From Linnemannia elongata (Eukaryota; Mortierellomycota; Mortierellomycetes; Mortierellales; Mortierellaceae): 64,000 nucleotides of DNA. The notes beneath the pieces are model-generated. The model worked only from the letters and a program-made list of their open reading frames with translations, searched no databases and was not told where the DNA came from. Each line of letters begins with the position of its first letter. Within the stretch, counting starts at the first letter, position 1. The stretch lies in contig JAXBDG010000001.1 in NCBI GenBank assembly GCA_036320915.1, positions 62,001-126,000 on the forward strand, read 5' to 3'. A program made the position numbers and the translations under genes. Positions 63,299 to 64,000 of this stretch are shown here, in pieces.

Positions 63299-64000
63299 CT
63301 ACTTATTACTGGAGTTGCTGAGGTTGGAATTGGCACGGCGGGACCGGAGACGGCCAAGGACACTGTCCTCGCCCATCAAGATCGCCATAAACGTCCTCTT
63401 GGCGCCAGAATCACTCCTTGGCCTGCCACCGCCTCCCATCAATTGGCTCGACGATCTTGTCCTGTTTCCTTGCTGCGTCGAAGCTGAAGACGAAGAGTTG
63501 TTCGACAGCAGCGATGCTGAACTGGCAGAAATCGAGGTCGAGTTGTTCGTCGGCAACTGAGGTTTGTTGGTCTTGGCTTTGGGCGATCCGGGCGTCACGT
63601 CATCAAACGCAATGTCGTCAATACCAGACCAATACTTTTCCTGTGCCATCGCCATCGCATTCCTCGCCAGCGCTGTCCTCAACACAGGGTCATCCTTTTG
63701 GAAGAACAGACTCGTCCTTGGTGCAGGCTTGGACAGTGATGGTGGGGAAGGACTACGCGAAATCAGATCCTCTCCACCCGACCCAAAGAAACCAGGCGAC
63801 GTCGTATCAATCATAGAAAGGATCATGTTGGTCGACTCCTCGCCGTTGGCAGCAGCAGTAGCCATCGCCTTCTCCCTCTCCTCCGCAGCAACACGAGCCG
63901 CTTCTGCTGCTGCTGCTGCAGCTGCCAGAGCCGCCTCGGCCGCCTCAGCCTTCTCAATCTTGCGGACCTCTTCGAATGTGAAACGCATGTCCTCCAAAGC
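63299..64000 (-). CDS. C-terminal part of an unrecognised protein, cut by the window edge
   Basis: Open frame of at least 233 codons entering from the right edge and ending at 63299, so the start lies beyond 64000. It begins with a charged helical stretch (MRFTFEEVRKIEKAEAAE) and an alanine-rich coiled-coil-like run (AALAAAAAAAEAARVAAEEREKAM). A Ser/Pro-rich segment follows with TSPGFFGSGGED, SRSPSPPSLSKP and a VTPGSPKAK site that looks like CDK/MAPK targets. A late KRTFMAILMGEDSVLGRLRSRR has a hydrophobic helix followed by basic residues. That last layout resembles a formin autoregulatory (DAD) tail, and the helix before it could follow an FH2 domain, but the diagnostic part is outside the window. 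I leave the family open. Confidence 0.75.
   Translation of the reverse strand, partial: ALEDMRFTFEEVRKIEKAEAAEAALAAAAAAAEAARVAAEEREKAMATAAANGEESTNMILSMIDTTSPGFFGSGGEDLISRSPSPPSLSKPAPRTSLFFQKDDPVLRTALARNAMAMAQEKYWSGIDDIAFDDVTPGSPKAKTNKPQLPTNNSTSISASSASLLSNNSSSSASTQQGNRTRSSSQLMGGGGRPRSDSGAKRTFMAILMGEDSVLGRLRSRRANSNLSNSSNK

Overview
The window is nuclear DNA from a filamentous fungus. Genes are interrupted by short GT-AG introns, there are no operons, and the gene set (ORC5, MSH3, CCR4-NOT subunit 2, cullin-1, type I metacaspase, a Jsn1/Puf2-type RNA-binding protein) is fungal. The intron-rich structure, abundant CAG/CAA polyglutamine tracts, long homopolymer runs and a sphingomyelin-synthase-type enzyme suggest an early-diverging fungus. 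My guess is Mucoromycota, probably Mortierellaceae; this rests on protein character, not on a search.

Layout, left to right: nicotinamide mononucleotide adenylyltransferase (-, 23-2129); a secreted protein with two internal cysteine repeats (-, 3694-4983); a small cysteine-rich secreted protein (+, 7613-7978); NOT2/CDC36 (+, 9166-11871); 5 kb of low-complexity spacer; a PAP2_C/sphingomyelin-synthase-like membrane enzyme (+, 16839-19052); two small uncertain ORFs (20389-21237); cullin-1 (-, 22317-25985); 3.5 kb of spacer with a long CT microsatellite; type I metacaspase (+, 29494-32254); mitochondrial malate dehydrogenase (+, 33278-35682); ORC5 (-, 36044-38838); a small secreted protein (+, 40495-41294); an ADP-ribosylglycohydrolase (-, 41604-43644); pyrroline-5-carboxylate reductase (-, 43882-45298); a secreted lipase (+, 47390-48945); MSH3 (+, 49330-53899); a Jsn1/Puf2-like RRM + Pumilio protein (-, 54494-59561); unassigned exon-like segments (-, 61286-62127); and the C-terminal part of a gene running off the right edge (-, 63299-64000).

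The splice models given are my own. For NMNAT, NOT2, the SMS-like gene, CUL1, metacaspase, MDH, ORC5, the 155-aa secreted protein, ARH, P5CR, lipase, MSH3 and Jsn1, the exon lengths sum to an intact frame with GT-AG borders and the family motifs stay continuous across the junctions.

The genes do not form a pathway cluster; most are independent housekeeping genes. Loose functional links exist. NMNAT makes NAD, while ADP-ribosylhydrolases reverse NAD-dependent modification. NOT2 and the Pumilio protein both belong to mRNA decay control. ORC5, MSH3 and CUL1 serve replication, repair and the cell cycle. I see no CRISPR, IS element, phage or clear transposon. The best candidates for something new are the sphingomyelin-synthase-like enzyme, the duplicated motif in the metacaspase prodomain, the lineage-specific secreted proteins, and the exon-like segments near 61.3-62.1 kb.
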